Shown: positions 21,972 to 31,245, counted from the first letter of the stretch. The stretch is 52,620 nucleotides of DNA from Prevotellaceae bacterium UBA1726 (GCA_002316005.1 DCIM01000086.1:1-52620), one strand, 5' to 3'. Made by a program: numbers and translations. Notes: a model not told the origin generated them from the sequence alone.

Positions 21972-23669
21972 ATGCGCGATAACATACTTGAGTCAATCTT
22001 TTTGGATACTACTCTATGGGAAGAAGCAATAATCCATGGTGTGGATAGACATATTACGCATGATTGTTTAGAGAAATTTGCAGATCCACATCATAGAGCC
22101 GCGCTATGTATGGATATCGCCAACGGGGAATACAAGATAAAACCACCACATACGGGCTACAAGAAGAAGGATGACGGAGGGGAAAGGATGTTTCTTGCCA
22201 ACGAACCAGAAGATAGACTTCTGCTTAATGTCATCTATAAGTGGTTGATGAGGAACGAGGCATCTATGATTCACCCATCTTGCAAATCCTACCAGGAAGG
22301 AATCGGTATTGGGAAGATAGTCAGACAGATTGCAGAACGAATAAATCATAAAAATTGCAACAACTCAACCATCATTGCAGGAAGGAAATTCGACATCCAT
22401 AAATACTTTGAGACAATAGGCCGTGAGCATATCCACAGGGCACTATCGGTTATAGAAAACGACTATGGGAAGTCATCTATAATCGATTTGTTATCAGAAT
22501 ATTACGACTCGGATTTATTCTTTGATACACGCCGGCAGCAAATAGTAGAATGCTACCAAGGAATAAAGCAAGGTTGCGCAGTTTCGGCATGGTTGGCGAA
22601 TGTATTGTTGTATTCTCTGGACGAAGAACTATCTAAGCGCAAAGGGTTATATGTCAGATATTCCGATGATATCATATACATTGGCGAAGACTACGAAGAA
22701 GTGACCACTATTATCAGAGAGCGTCTGTACGAGATGGGACTCAAACTTAATGAACGCAAAGTGACAGATATTATTGCCGGTGAATATTTCTGTTTTCTGG
22801 GTTTTGAGATTCATGGGGGTAACATCACCCTTTCCCACAAGTGGGTGAAACATTTCCAACAACAGATAGACAAACGGACCATACATAATGTCGCACTAAT
22901 TAAGAAGGTAAGGAAAAAAAGAAAAGAAGGAGGCGGCAAGCAGGAGGAACTGTTGAATCGGATACTGGCAAAGATCACGCAAAGCCTTGAGCGTTTTCTG
23001 CTATATGGCAATGGGCGTTTTTCATGGGCAACGGAAGTCCTCCCTACCGTAAACAGCCCCTATGACATACTGCAACTCACAACATATTGTCTTGATTCGC
23101 TCAGGGCTGTATATACAGGACATACGGGTATCGGTGGATTGGGAAAGTCGCTTAAGCAAGGCATTCAACGCGGGAAAGGGCGTCATGTAAGGTCGAACAG
23201 AGAGGCAACGAAACATCTTGAAAAACAAGCGAATGGTTTAACACTCCTGCAAGGTTTTCTGTCGTTGAGTGCAGCCCAGAAAACCATATCCAACAAATGG
23301 CTATTTCGCGCGATTTCAGTAAATCTTGTCGATTGTCATAAGCATCCCATATACGGCCAGAGAAAGCATTGTGAAAGCCAATCGGCATCGCGCGAGGAGA
23401 CAATTAAGAGTTTGGAATCACTCTATGCAAACTATCTGACAAGTCAACCTAATGGCGACGACATAGAACGATTCTATGGATGTTCTCTTGATGAAATGTC
23501 GGTTGAGATGCTGATTAAAGGAAAAAACAGAAAAGAGTCACTTGAGAAAATGGAGCTCTATCTATCGAATTTTGTGGACTTCAGCATCTTACAAACATCG
23601 GAAGACTCATGGTATTGGCAGAGTGCTACATATCCACAACTTGTATTACTGAAGGAATGGTTTGAGTGA
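21972..23669 (+). CDS. Reverse transcriptase with a long C-terminal extension, unassigned class
   Basis: A 565-residue protein with a complete reverse transcriptase core and no signal peptide. Seen: the motif 1-2 region around GGERMFLANEPEDRLLLN (69-86); motif A with catalytic D141 in RKFDIHKYF; motif B in QGIKQGCAVSAWLAN (196-210); motif C YSDD (230-233, D232 and D233); motif D LKLNERKV (257-264); and motif E FCFLGFEI (273-280). The residues needed for catalysis are all present. From about 290 to 565 is an extension I do not recognise, with KKVRKKRKEGGGK (311-323), a Gly/Lys/Arg-rich segment (384-410) and a final helical-looking region. The retron signatures NAXXH and VTG are absent. It is preceded by a structured intergenic stretch and an unknown gene. 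Confidence 0.93.
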   Translation: MRDNILESIFLDTTLWEEAIIHGVDRHITHDCLEKFADPHHRAALCMDIANGEYKIKPPHTGYKKKDDGGERMFLANEPEDRLLLNVIYKWLMRNEASMIHPSCKSYQEGIGIGKIVRQIAERINHKNCNNSTIIAGRKFDIHKYFETIGREHIHRALSVIENDYGKSSIIDLLSEYYDSDLFFDTRRQQIVECYQGIKQGCAVSAWLANVLLYSLDEELSKRKGLYVRYSDDIIYIGEDYEEVTTIIRERLYEMGLKLNERKVTDIIAGEYFCFLGFEIHGGNITLSHKWVKHFQQQIDKRTIHNVALIKKVRKKRKEGGGKQEELLNRILAKITQSLERFLLYGNGRFSWATEVLPTVNSPYDILQLTTYCLDSLRAVYTGHTGIGGLGKSLKQGIQRGKGRHVRSNREATKHLEKQANGLTLLQGFLSLSAAQKTISNKWLFRAISVNLVDCHKHPIYGQRKHCESQSASREETIKSLESLYANYLTSQPNGDDIERFYGCSLDEMSVEMLIKGKNRKESLEKMELYLSNFVDFSILQTSEDSWYWQSATYPQLVLLKEWFE

Positions 23670-23674
23670 AGGGA

Positions 23675-23698
23675 ATATTTCAATAAATTGTGAAATAT
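23675..23698 (+). terminator. Hairpin after the reverse transcriptase gene
   Basis: ATATTTCA (23675-23682) and TGAAATAT (23691-23698) pair perfectly around an 8-nt loop, six bp after the stop codon, between convergent genes. The stem is A/T-rich, so termination may be weak. Confidence 0.5.
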
Positions 23699-23718
23699 AC
23701 ACTTACCTTTTATTAAAA

Positions 23719-24426
23719 TCACAAATAGAAATCGTCAGCAAATTTCTTATACCAATCAGACTTTGTACCATCGGGATTCTGAAGGATATGTGTAGCACAT
23801 ACTGGTACTACTTTTCGGTCCTTGACAAACTTCATCAGGTGGCGCTTGACGGGCTTTGTCTCCTTGGGTTTGAATGCAATATCTTCAGCAAGATAAAGTC
23901 CTGAGAACCAAGCTTCATCAGTGAATTGCTTATAGCATTCCTCCGTGAGCATTACGGAGAATGTTCCGTCGGGGGTAAGGAGGTGACTGACACCCTTTGC
24001 CAACGAACTGAACGGCAGGGAGTCTGTGTGACGAGCAAGAGTGCGGAAAGAGTCCGGATTTTTCATAGAATCAACGAAGAACGGAGGATTGCTCACAATG
24101 GCATCAAACAGTATCTTTCCTTCGTTCTCGGCAGCATAATCCTGAAGCGACTGATTAACGGTATGGATACGACTACCCCACTCCGTTTTATCGGCATTCA
24201 TTCGGGTCTGACGGCAACAGTCATCAACGATATCAATGGCCGTAATATCGGCATCAGGATAGCGTTGAGCAAGCATAAGGGAGATAATACCAGTACCGCA
24301 ACCGATGTCAAGCACTTTCTTTCCACCATAAGCCCATGCACCAAGAAGAACTGCATCTGTACCAACCTTCATGGCACAGAGTTCCTGGTCGATTTCGAAT
24401 TGTTTGAATCTGAAAATATCGCTCAT
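23719..24426 (-). CDS. trmN6: tRNA1(Val) adenine-37 N6-methyltransferase
   Basis: A 235-residue SAM-dependent methyltransferase that modifies A37 of tRNA-Val (YfiC/TrmN6 family). SAM motif I is VLDIGCGTGIISLMLAQR near 38-55 of the chosen frame, and the adenine-methylating signature is AIVSNPPFF near 106. The start is set at MSDIFRFKQFEIDQ (24424-24426), since the family begins at this point; the open frame upstream of it lacks family features. It faces the RT gene tail to tail and marks the right edge of the accessory island. Confidence 0.88.
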   Translation of the reverse strand: MSDIFRFKQFEIDQELCAMKVGTDAVLLGAWAYGGKKVLDIGCGTGIISLMLAQRYPDADITAIDIVDDCCRQTRMNADKTEWGSRIHTVNQSLQDYAAENEGKILFDAIVSNPPFFVDSMKNPDSFRTLARHTDSLPFSSLAKGVSHLLTPDGTFSVMLTEECYKQFTDEAWFSGLYLAEDIAFKPKETKPVKRHLMKFVKDRKVVPVCATHILQNPDGTKSDWYKKFADDFYL

Positions 24427-24602
24427 ACCATTATAACGCACAAACAAGCAAAATATTGCTAACATACGAGGATTTTTAGACATAATGACATAATGATATA
24501 TTTTTCGGGTGGGAAGGAATAGAATTCCTTGATATAGAATTAGAACCACTTAAAATTCCTAAATAATACGATGTGTCTGTCCGATATGTCGAAAATTTTT
24601 CG

Positions 24603-24610
24603 TATCTTTG
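24603..24610 (+). promoter_or_regulatory. Promoter -7 element of lon
   Basis: TATCTTTG, 44 bp upstream of the lon start codon. Confidence 0.6.
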
Positions 24611-24654
24611 TACTTGAATAGCGCAATGCTAAAAATGAAGAATTATTTTAGACA

Positions 24655-27111
24655 ATGAAACAAAATACACAGATACAAATGATTGCCGATTACGAAGGCG
24701 ATGTGAACACCCTCTTTGAGAGTACTCCCGACGGAAAAGTACCGGTACTCATCACCCGCAATATGGTGGTGTTCCCTGGTGTCATATCCCCACTCCTTAT
24801 CGGTCGCCAGCAGAGTCTTGCACTCGTAAAGCATGTGAAGAAACACCCAGACCAGATAATCGCTATTTTCTGCCAGAAGGACGCCAACGATGAAGTGCCA
24901 GGAGCACGCGACATCTACGAATGGGGTGTTTTCGCCAAACTGGTACGCACAATAGATATGCCAGAAGGCGACAATGTGACAGCCATATTCCAAGGACTTG
25001 GCCGTTGCCGTCGTGAGGCAATAACACAGATTTCGCCTTTCTATGAGGGTTTTGCTTACAGCACTATTGAGACAATGCCTGAAAACGAAGACGAGAAACT
25101 GCAGTTTGAGATTGCCACACACGACCTTCGCGAGTTGTCGCTCGACTTCATTCTCAAGAACGAGGACATGCCAAACGAGTCGCAGATGGCTATCAACGGC
25201 ATCCACAACGACATATTGCTCACCAACTTCATCTGCTCGAACATGCCATTCCGCGTTGAGGAGAAGATAGAGTTGCTGAAGATAAATAGTATGTACGAGC
25301 GTGTGATGGCCGCAACGAAGATTCTCTATCGCGACATTCAGTTGCTCGAAATACGCCATGAGATTCGTGTAAAGACACGCGAAGACCTTGACGAACAGCA
25401 GAAGGAATACTTCCTCCAGCAGCAGATAAAGAACATCAAGCAGGAACTCGGTGGCGGCGAGGGTTCACCTGAACAGCGCGAACTTGCCGAGAAGGGTGCA
25501 AAGAAGAACTGGAGCGACGAGACATACAACCTCTTCAAGAAGGAACTCGCAAAACTCGAGAACTACAACCCTCAGAGTCCGGAATATGCCATACAGTTGA
25601 ACTATCTTCAGCAGTTGGTGAACCTTCCTTGGCGTGAGATGACAACCGACGACCTGAACCTTGCCCGTGCAAAGAAGATTCTCGACAAGGACCACTACGG
25701 TATGGAGAAGGTGAAGGAGCGTATCCTTGAATATATCTCGGTGTTGAAGTTGCGTTCTGACCTCAAGGCACCAATTCTCTGCCTCTATGGCCCTCCGGGC
25801 GTTGGAAAGACATCGCTTGGAAAGAGCATAGCCACAGCCCTTCGCCGCAAATATGTCCGTATGTCGCTTGGCGGTTTGCACGACGAGAGTGAGATTCGCG
25901 GTCATCGTCGCACATATATCGGTGCAATGCCAGGTCGTATCATCAAATGCATCCAAAAGGCCGGTTCTGCGAATCCTGTGTTCATCCTCGACGAGATTGA
26001 CAAGGTGACACAGAACACCCATCAGGGCGACCCTTCATCGGCACTCCTTGAAGTGCTCGACCCTGAGCAGAACAATGCCTTCCACGACAACTACCTCGAT
26101 ATTGATTACGACCTGTCGAATGTACTGTTCATAGCAACAGCCAACGACCTCGGTTCCATTCCTCGCCCATTGCTCGACCGTATGGAGGTGATTGAGGTGA
26201 GTGGATATATCACAGAGGAGAAGGTGGAGATTGCAAAGCGCCATCTCGTGCCTCGTGAACTCGAGAACAACGGTATTGACCACTCCGACTACAAGATCAG
26301 TTTCAACAAGGCAGCACTCGAGACACTCATTGAGCGCTACACCCGTGAGAGCGGTGTTCGTCAGCTGGAGAAGCAGATTGGCAAGTGTATGCGAAAGATT
26401 GCATACAAGATTGCAAGCGAGGAAGAAGTTCCTTCGACAAAGATTACTCCTGCAGAGATTGAACCGCTTCTCGGTAAGGCACCATTCTATCGCGACATCT
26501 ATCAGGGCAACGACTATGCCGGTGTTGTGACAGGCTTGGCATGGACAAGTGTCGGTGGTGAGATTCTCTTCATTGAGACCTCATTGAGCAAGGGAAAGCC
26601 AGGCAAACTGACACTGACCGGAAACCTCGGTGATGTGATGAAGGAGAGTGCTGTCATCGCCCTTGAATATATCAAGGCACATATCGACAAACTGGGCGTT
26701 GACTACCGAATCTTCGACCAGTGGAACATCCACATCCATGTGCCGGAAGGTGCTACTCCAAAGGACGGTCCTTCGGCTGGTATCACTATCGCCACATCCA
26801 TTGCCAGTGCCCTCACACAGCGCAAGGTTCGCAAGAACACAGCAATGACGGGTGAGATAACACTCCGTGGAAAGGTGCTTCCTGTGGGTGGTATCAAGGA
26901 GAAGATTCTTGCTGCAAAGCGCGCTGGAATCACTGACATCATGCTCTGCAAGGACAACCAGAAGGACATTGACGAAATACCAGATGTTTACCTCAAGGGC
27001 GTCACATTCCACTATGTAGAGAATGTGCAGGATGTCTGGGATTTTGCCTTGACCGACGAGAAAGTGGCTGACGCCATTGAGTTGACAGTTGAGGATACAA
27101 ATAAGGAATAA
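24655..27111 (+). CDS. lon: ATP-dependent protease La (Lon)
   Basis: An 818-residue cytosolic AAA+ protease that degrades misfolded and regulatory proteins. Order: an N-terminal LON substrate domain (about 25-230, VPVLITRNMVVFPGV), a coiled middle, the AAA+ module with Walker A GPPGVGKTS near 379, Walker B FILDEIDK near 443 and sensor residues, then the C-terminal serine protease domain with the catalytic Ser in PKDGPSAGIT near 703 and the Lys of the Ser-Lys dyad in GGIKEKILAAKRAG further on. Length and motifs are those of LonA. It heads the plus-strand group lon, tgt, lptF/G, DEAD helicase; a dispersed repeat element sits in the 74-bp gap to tgt. Confidence 0.97.
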   Translation: MKQNTQIQMIADYEGDVNTLFESTPDGKVPVLITRNMVVFPGVISPLLIGRQQSLALVKHVKKHPDQIIAIFCQKDANDEVPGARDIYEWGVFAKLVRTIDMPEGDNVTAIFQGLGRCRREAITQISPFYEGFAYSTIETMPENEDEKLQFEIATHDLRELSLDFILKNEDMPNESQMAINGIHNDILLTNFICSNMPFRVEEKIELLKINSMYERVMAATKILYRDIQLLEIRHEIRVKTREDLDEQQKEYFLQQQIKNIKQELGGGEGSPEQRELAEKGAKKNWSDETYNLFKKELAKLENYNPQSPEYAIQLNYLQQLVNLPWREMTTDDLNLARAKKILDKDHYGMEKVKERILEYISVLKLRSDLKAPILCLYGPPGVGKTSLGKSIATALRRKYVRMSLGGLHDESEIRGHRRTYIGAMPGRIIKCIQKAGSANPVFILDEIDKVTQNTHQGDPSSALLEVLDPEQNNAFHDNYLDIDYDLSNVLFIATANDLGSIPRPLLDRMEVIEVSGYITEEKVEIAKRHLVPRELENNGIDHSDYKISFNKAALETLIERYTRESGVRQLEKQIGKCMRKIAYKIASEEEVPSTKITPAEIEPLLGKAPFYRDIYQGNDYAGVVTGLAWTSVGGEILFIETSLSKGKPGKLTLTGNLGDVMKESAVIALEYIKAHIDKLGVDYRIFDQWNIHIHVPEGATPKDGPSAGITIATSIASALTQRKVRKNTAMTGEITLRGKVLPVGGIKEKILAAKRAGITDIMLCKDNQKDIDEIPDVYLKGVTFHYVENVQDVWDFALTDEKVADAIELTVEDTNKE

Positions 27112-27135
27112 ACAATTAAACATCCTTCCCTTTGG

Positions 27136-27155
27136 GCGCTCGGCTCTGCCGCTTT
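27136..27155. repeat. Dispersed hairpin repeat, copy 3 (inverted)
   Basis: GCGCTCGGCTCTGCCGCTTT is the reverse complement of the element at 12591-12610 apart from the last base. It sits between lon and tgt. Confidence 0.65.
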
Positions 27156-27185
27156 CCCAAAGAAAGAAGGTTTGGTTAGGCTTCT

Positions 27186-28313
27186 ATGAAATTCGAATTA
27201 CAACATACCGACCCAAATAGCAATGCCCGTGCCGGAGTGATTACCACCGACCACGGACAGATTCAGACTCCGATATTCATGCCTGTAGGCACATGTGGTG
27301 CCGTGAAGGGTGTGCATTTCCGCGAACTGAAGGAACAGGTACAGGCACAGATTATTCTTGGCAACACCTATCATCTGTATCTTCGTCCGGGACTGGAGAT
27401 TCTTCAGCAGGCAGGCGGATTGCATAAGTTCAACGGCTGGGATCGCCCAATCCTCACCGATTCGGGTGGTTTCCAGGTGTTCTCACTGACAGGCATTCGC
27501 AAACTCCGCGAAGAAGGTTGCGAGTTCCGCTCACATATCGATGGCAGCAAGCATTTCTTCACTCCAGAGAATGTGATGGACACAGAGCGCGTCATTGGTG
27601 CTGACATCATGATGGCATTCGACGAGTGTCCTCCTGGTGAGAGCGACTATGAATATGCGAAGAAGAGTCTCCGTCTGACGCAGCGTTGGTTGGAGCGTTG
27701 CTGGAAGCGATTCCATGAGACAGAACCACTCTACGGCTATCAGCAGAGCCTCTTCCCTATTGTTCAGGGATGTAAGTATCCCGACCTTCGTCGCGATGCA
27801 GCAAAGCATGTAGCCGACCTTGGTGCTGATGGTAATGCCATTGGTGGATTGGCTGTAGGTGAACCTACAGAGGTGATGTACGAGATGATTGAGGTGGTGA
27901 ACGAGATTCTGCCTACAGAAAAACCTCGTTACCTGATGGGTGTCGGTACTCCGCAGAATATCCTTGAGGGTATTGAACGTGGTGTTGACATGTTCGATTG
28001 TGTGATGCCTACCCGTAACGGACGAAATGCGATGCTGTTCACTTACAACGGCACAATGAACATGAAGAACAAGAAATGGGAGAACGACTTCACCCCTATC
28101 GACCCTGATGGATGTGAGGTTGACCGTATCTATACAAAGGCATATCTGCACCACTTGTTCAAGGCTCAGGAACTGTTGGCAATGCAGATTGCATCAATCC
28201 ACAACCTTGCGTTCTATCTCCGTCTGGTGACAGATGCCCGTCAGCATATCGTTCAGGGCGACTTTGCACAGTGGAAGCGTTCTATCATTGATGACCTCGG
28301 AAGAAGAGTATGA
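27186..28313 (+). CDS. tgt: Queuine tRNA-ribosyltransferase
   Basis: A 375-residue enzyme that exchanges guanine-34 for a queuine precursor in GUN-anticodon tRNAs. Seen: substrate-binding DSGGFQVF (92-99), MAFDECPP (143-150), GGLAVGE (220-226) and the nucleophile D271 in MFDCVMPTRNGR. The family zinc site normally is CXCX2C plus a His. Here the region reads DPDGCEVDR (306-314), with a single Cys, followed by the conserved YLHHLF and SIHN (H339), so the three-cysteine zinc loop is missing. The overall length and barrel motifs are otherwise normal. It overlaps the next gene by 4 bp (ATGA), so the two are translationally coupled. Confidence 0.95.
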   Translation: MKFELQHTDPNSNARAGVITTDHGQIQTPIFMPVGTCGAVKGVHFRELKEQVQAQIILGNTYHLYLRPGLEILQQAGGLHKFNGWDRPILTDSGGFQVFSLTGIRKLREEGCEFRSHIDGSKHFFTPENVMDTERVIGADIMMAFDECPPGESDYEYAKKSLRLTQRWLERCWKRFHETEPLYGYQQSLFPIVQGCKYPDLRRDAAKHVADLGADGNAIGGLAVGEPTEVMYEMIEVVNEILPTEKPRYLMGVGTPQNILEGIERGVDMFDCVMPTRNGRNAMLFTYNGTMNMKNKKWENDFTPIDPDGCEVDRIYTKAYLHHLFKAQELLAMQIASIHNLAFYLRLVTDARQHIVQGDFAQWKRSIIDDLGRRV

Positions 28314-29575
28314 CAAAAGAGGATATTATAGCAAAGAAGGAACAGTTGGCTTCTGTGTTGAACAGACTCAGAAGACAAGGCAAGGCATGCGCCATTCGCT
28401 GGAGACGGTTTGTTCAGAAACTGGCTCCTCTATGGGCATTCCTGCAGAAATACTTCGGCTGGATGCGCATCCTTTCGCCAAACAGATATCTCAAGACGCT
28501 GGATTGGTATATCATAAAGAAGTTCATTGGAACCTACTTCTTCTCTATCATCCTCATCATCTCTATTTCCGTTGTATTCGACATCAACGAGAACCTGGCA
28601 AAGTTTACTGAGTATCACGCTCCACTGAAGGCAATAGTTTTCGACTACTATGCCAACTTCATCCCTTACTTCGCCAACCTCTTCTCGCCATTGTTCGTCT
28701 TCATTGCCGTCATCTTCTTCACTTCGAAGTTGGCCGGTAACTCCGAGATTATAGCAATGCTGGCAGCAGGTGTTTCGTTCAAGCGACTCCTTCGACCATA
28801 CATGTTCTCGTGTGTGCTGATTTCGATAATGTCATTCTATCTTTCGGCCTATATCATTCCTCATGGCACTATCGTGAGAATGAACTTCGAGTCGATGTAT
28901 AAGAACAACAAGAAGAACACTGCAGCAGACAATGTACAGCTACAGGTTGAGGAAGGCGTCATTGCGTATATTCAGCATTACGACGACAGAACGAAACAAG
29001 GTTTCGGATTCTCGCTCGACAAGTTCGAGAACAAGAAACTCGTGAGTCACATGACCGCTCAGACAATACAGTATGACACAATCTCCGATTCAAAGTACCA
29101 TTGGAAGGTTTCGAGTTGGAAGATTCGCGACATGAAAGGACTCAAAGAGAAGATTACAAGCGGATTCCAAAAAGACACACTGATTCAAATTGAACCGACC
29201 GACCTTGTATATTCAAAAGGTCAGCAGGAGACTTTCACAAGTCCGGAACTGAAAGAATACATATCGAAGCAGATAAACCGTGGTAGTGGAAATGTGGTGC
29301 AGTATGAGGTTGAATACTACAAGCGTATTGCCACTTCTTTTGCATCGTTCATCCTTACCATCATCGGTGTTTCGCTGTCGTCGAGAAAGCGAAAAGGCGG
29401 TATGGGTATGTATCTCGGCATTGGTTTGGGATTGAGTTTTACATATATTCTCCTTCAGACCATCTCAGCGACATTCTCTGTGAATGTCGGTTGGCCACCA
29501 ATGCTTGCAGCTTGGATTCCAAACATCCTCTTTGCCTTCATAGCATATTATTGCTATAGGCATGCTCCAAGTTGA
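28310..29575 (+). CDS. LptF/LptG family LPS-export permease
   Basis: A 421-residue inner-membrane protein of the YjgP/YjgQ family, part of the ABC machinery that extracts LPS from the inner membrane. Membrane segments: one near 70-92 (FIGTYFFSIILIISISVVF), two or three between 115 and 190, a periplasmic domain of about 195-340 (beta-jellyroll: IQYDTISDSKYHWKVSSWKI), then helices at about 345-420 (FILTIIGVSLSSRKRKGG). The first 60 residues are a basic, cytosolic extension, longer than usual. It is translationally coupled to tgt. Whether it is the F or the G partner cannot be decided from this single gene. Confidence 0.9.
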   Translation: MTKEDIIAKKEQLASVLNRLRRQGKACAIRWRRFVQKLAPLWAFLQKYFGWMRILSPNRYLKTLDWYIIKKFIGTYFFSIILIISISVVFDINENLAKFTEYHAPLKAIVFDYYANFIPYFANLFSPLFVFIAVIFFTSKLAGNSEIIAMLAAGVSFKRLLRPYMFSCVLISIMSFYLSAYIIPHGTIVRMNFESMYKNNKKNTAADNVQLQVEEGVIAYIQHYDDRTKQGFGFSLDKFENKKLVSHMTAQTIQYDTISDSKYHWKVSSWKIRDMKGLKEKITSGFQKDTLIQIEPTDLVYSKGQQETFTSPELKEYISKQINRGSGNVVQYEVEYYKRIATSFASFILTIIGVSLSSRKRKGGMGMYLGIGLGLSFTYILLQTISATFSVNVGWPPMLAAWIPNILFAFIAYYCYRHAPS

Positions 29576-29607
29576 TGAAATAATTGATTAAATAGACAGA
29601 TAAATAG

Positions 29608-31245
29608 ATGTATTTTGACGAATTAGCATTAAGCGACAACATTCTTGACGCCTTGTGGGACATGCACTTTGACGAGTGTACTCCAGTTCAGGAGGCTTGT
29701 ATTCCAAAGATTCTTGAACACCACGATATCATTGGTGTAGCGCAAACCGGCACTGGTAAGACAGCGGCTTATCTCTTGCCTGTACTCTCGCTTCTTGATG
29801 AGGGAAACTACCCTGAAGACGCTATAAATTGTGTCATCATGTCGCCAACACGCGAACTCGCTCAGCAGATTGACCAAGCCATGCAAGGCTTCGGCTACTA
29901 TCTACCTACTGTGAGTTCTGTTGCTGTATATGGAGGAAACGATGGAAACCGCTTCGACCAGGAAGTGAAGGCATTGCGTTCAGGAGCAGATGTTGTCATT
30001 GCAACACCTGGCCGTCTCATCAGCCACATGCAGATTGGTAATCTTGACTTGAGCCGCACTTCATTCTTCATCCTTGACGAGGCTGACCGTATGCTCGACA
30101 TGGGATTCTCGGATGACATCATGGCAATAGCAAAACTGCTTCCTAAGAACTGCCAGACTATCATGTTCTCGGCAACAATGCCTCCAAAGATTGAGGAACT
30201 GGCAAAGACATTGCTCAAGGAACCAGAACTCGTGAAACTGGCTGTCAGCAAACCTGCTGAGAAGATTCAGCAGAGTGCTTATGTCTGCTATGACCCACAG
30301 AAACTGGATATCATTCGCCATTTGTTCAAGACAGACCAGTTGAAGCGTGTCATCGTATTCTGCGGTAAGAAGCAGAAGGTGAAGGAAATAACTCGCGCGC
30401 TCGTACGCATGAATATTAACAGTGGTGAAATGCATTCCGACCTCACTCAGGCAGAACGTGACGATATAATGTTCCGTTTCAAGAGTGGGCAGATTGATGT
30501 TCTTGTTGCTACCGACATCGTTTCGCGTGGTATCGACATTGATGACATCGCAATGGTAATCAACTATGATGTGCCACACGATGTTGAGGATTATGTTCAC
30601 CGTATTGGTCGTACTGCTCGTGCTGAGCGTGACGGTGTTGCGATAACATTTGTAAACGAAGAGGATATCTACTACTTCAAGCAGATTGAGACCTTCCTCG
30701 AAAAGGAGATTGCGAAGAATGCAATGCCTGAAGGAATGATTGAAGGACCAGACTATGCTTCTGGTGGCAAAAGTGCAAAACCAGCGCGTGGCAGAAATGG
30801 CAAGAGTGGCCAAAACAAACGCAACGACAGGAACAAACAGAACAGACCTAAGGGCGAAAATGGCAATCAGTCAAAGGATGATTCGCGCAAAACGAAGGAG
30901 AATTCAAGAAAACCAAAGGATGGCGCCAATAAGTCTCAAGGCGAGAACAGCCACAAACCTAAGAGGGACAATCAGAACAGACCTCAAGGTGAAAAGCCAA
31001 ACAAGCCAAACAGGGAGAATAATCGCCAAAAGGATGGTCAGCAAAGGCCAGAGGGGGATTCAAAGAGAAACAACAGAAACAAGAATCACCACAACAAGCA
31101 TAAGCATCACAACAAACATCAGGAGAGAAACTATCAGGAAACAAAACCTATCACTCTTGAGACAAAGCATGCTGAAAATAAGACAAAGCCTTCAAGCAAA
31201 ATAAAGCGTTTGATCAGTAAGTTGAAGAATCTCCTGAAACGATAA
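29608..31245 (+). CDS. DEAD-box RNA helicase with a low-complexity basic tail
   Basis: A 545-residue cytosolic RNA helicase. Seen: Q motif around TPVQ (25-28), Walker A AQTGTGKT (45-52), PTRELAQQ, ATPGR, DEADRMLDMGF, SAT, then in the second RecA domain GEMHSDLTQAERD, ATDIVSRGIDID and HRIGRTARA. After about residue 380 the chain becomes a long tail rich in Asn, Lys, Arg, Gln, Gly and, later, His (NKHKHHNKHQER). This RNA-binding, probably disordered tail is typical of RhlE-type helicases in Bacteroidota. It is 32 bp after the LptF/G gene, with a terminator at 31255-31279. Confidence 0.95.
   Translation: MYFDELALSDNILDALWDMHFDECTPVQEACIPKILEHHDIIGVAQTGTGKTAAYLLPVLSLLDEGNYPEDAINCVIMSPTRELAQQIDQAMQGFGYYLPTVSSVAVYGGNDGNRFDQEVKALRSGADVVIATPGRLISHMQIGNLDLSRTSFFILDEADRMLDMGFSDDIMAIAKLLPKNCQTIMFSATMPPKIEELAKTLLKEPELVKLAVSKPAEKIQQSAYVCYDPQKLDIIRHLFKTDQLKRVIVFCGKKQKVKEITRALVRMNINSGEMHSDLTQAERDDIMFRFKSGQIDVLVATDIVSRGIDIDDIAMVINYDVPHDVEDYVHRIGRTARAERDGVAITFVNEEDIYYFKQIETFLEKEIAKNAMPEGMIEGPDYASGGKSAKPARGRNGKSGQNKRNDRNKQNRPKGENGNQSKDDSRKTKENSRKPKDGANKSQGENSHKPKRDNQNRPQGEKPNKPNRENNRQKDGQQRPEGDSKRNNRNKNHHNKHKHHNKHQERNYQETKPITLETKHAENKTKPSSKIKRLISKLKNLLKR

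Noticed and set aside
21758..23669. Canonical retron (msr-msd plus RT)
   Set aside because: The RT lacks the NAXXH and VTG signatures seen in retron RTs, and it is much longer than the usual 300-400 residues. The upstream structured RNA is kept as a separate candidate.
20882..23669. Diversity-generating retroelement
   Set aside because: No template/variable repeat pair differing at adenines, no accessory avd-like protein and no C-type lectin target seen in the window. The 37-nt repeats are too short and differ at one base.
21758..23698. Group II intron
   Set aside because: No domain V-like hairpin with the conserved catalytic triad was found around the RT, and no maturase domain was recognised in the C-terminal extension.
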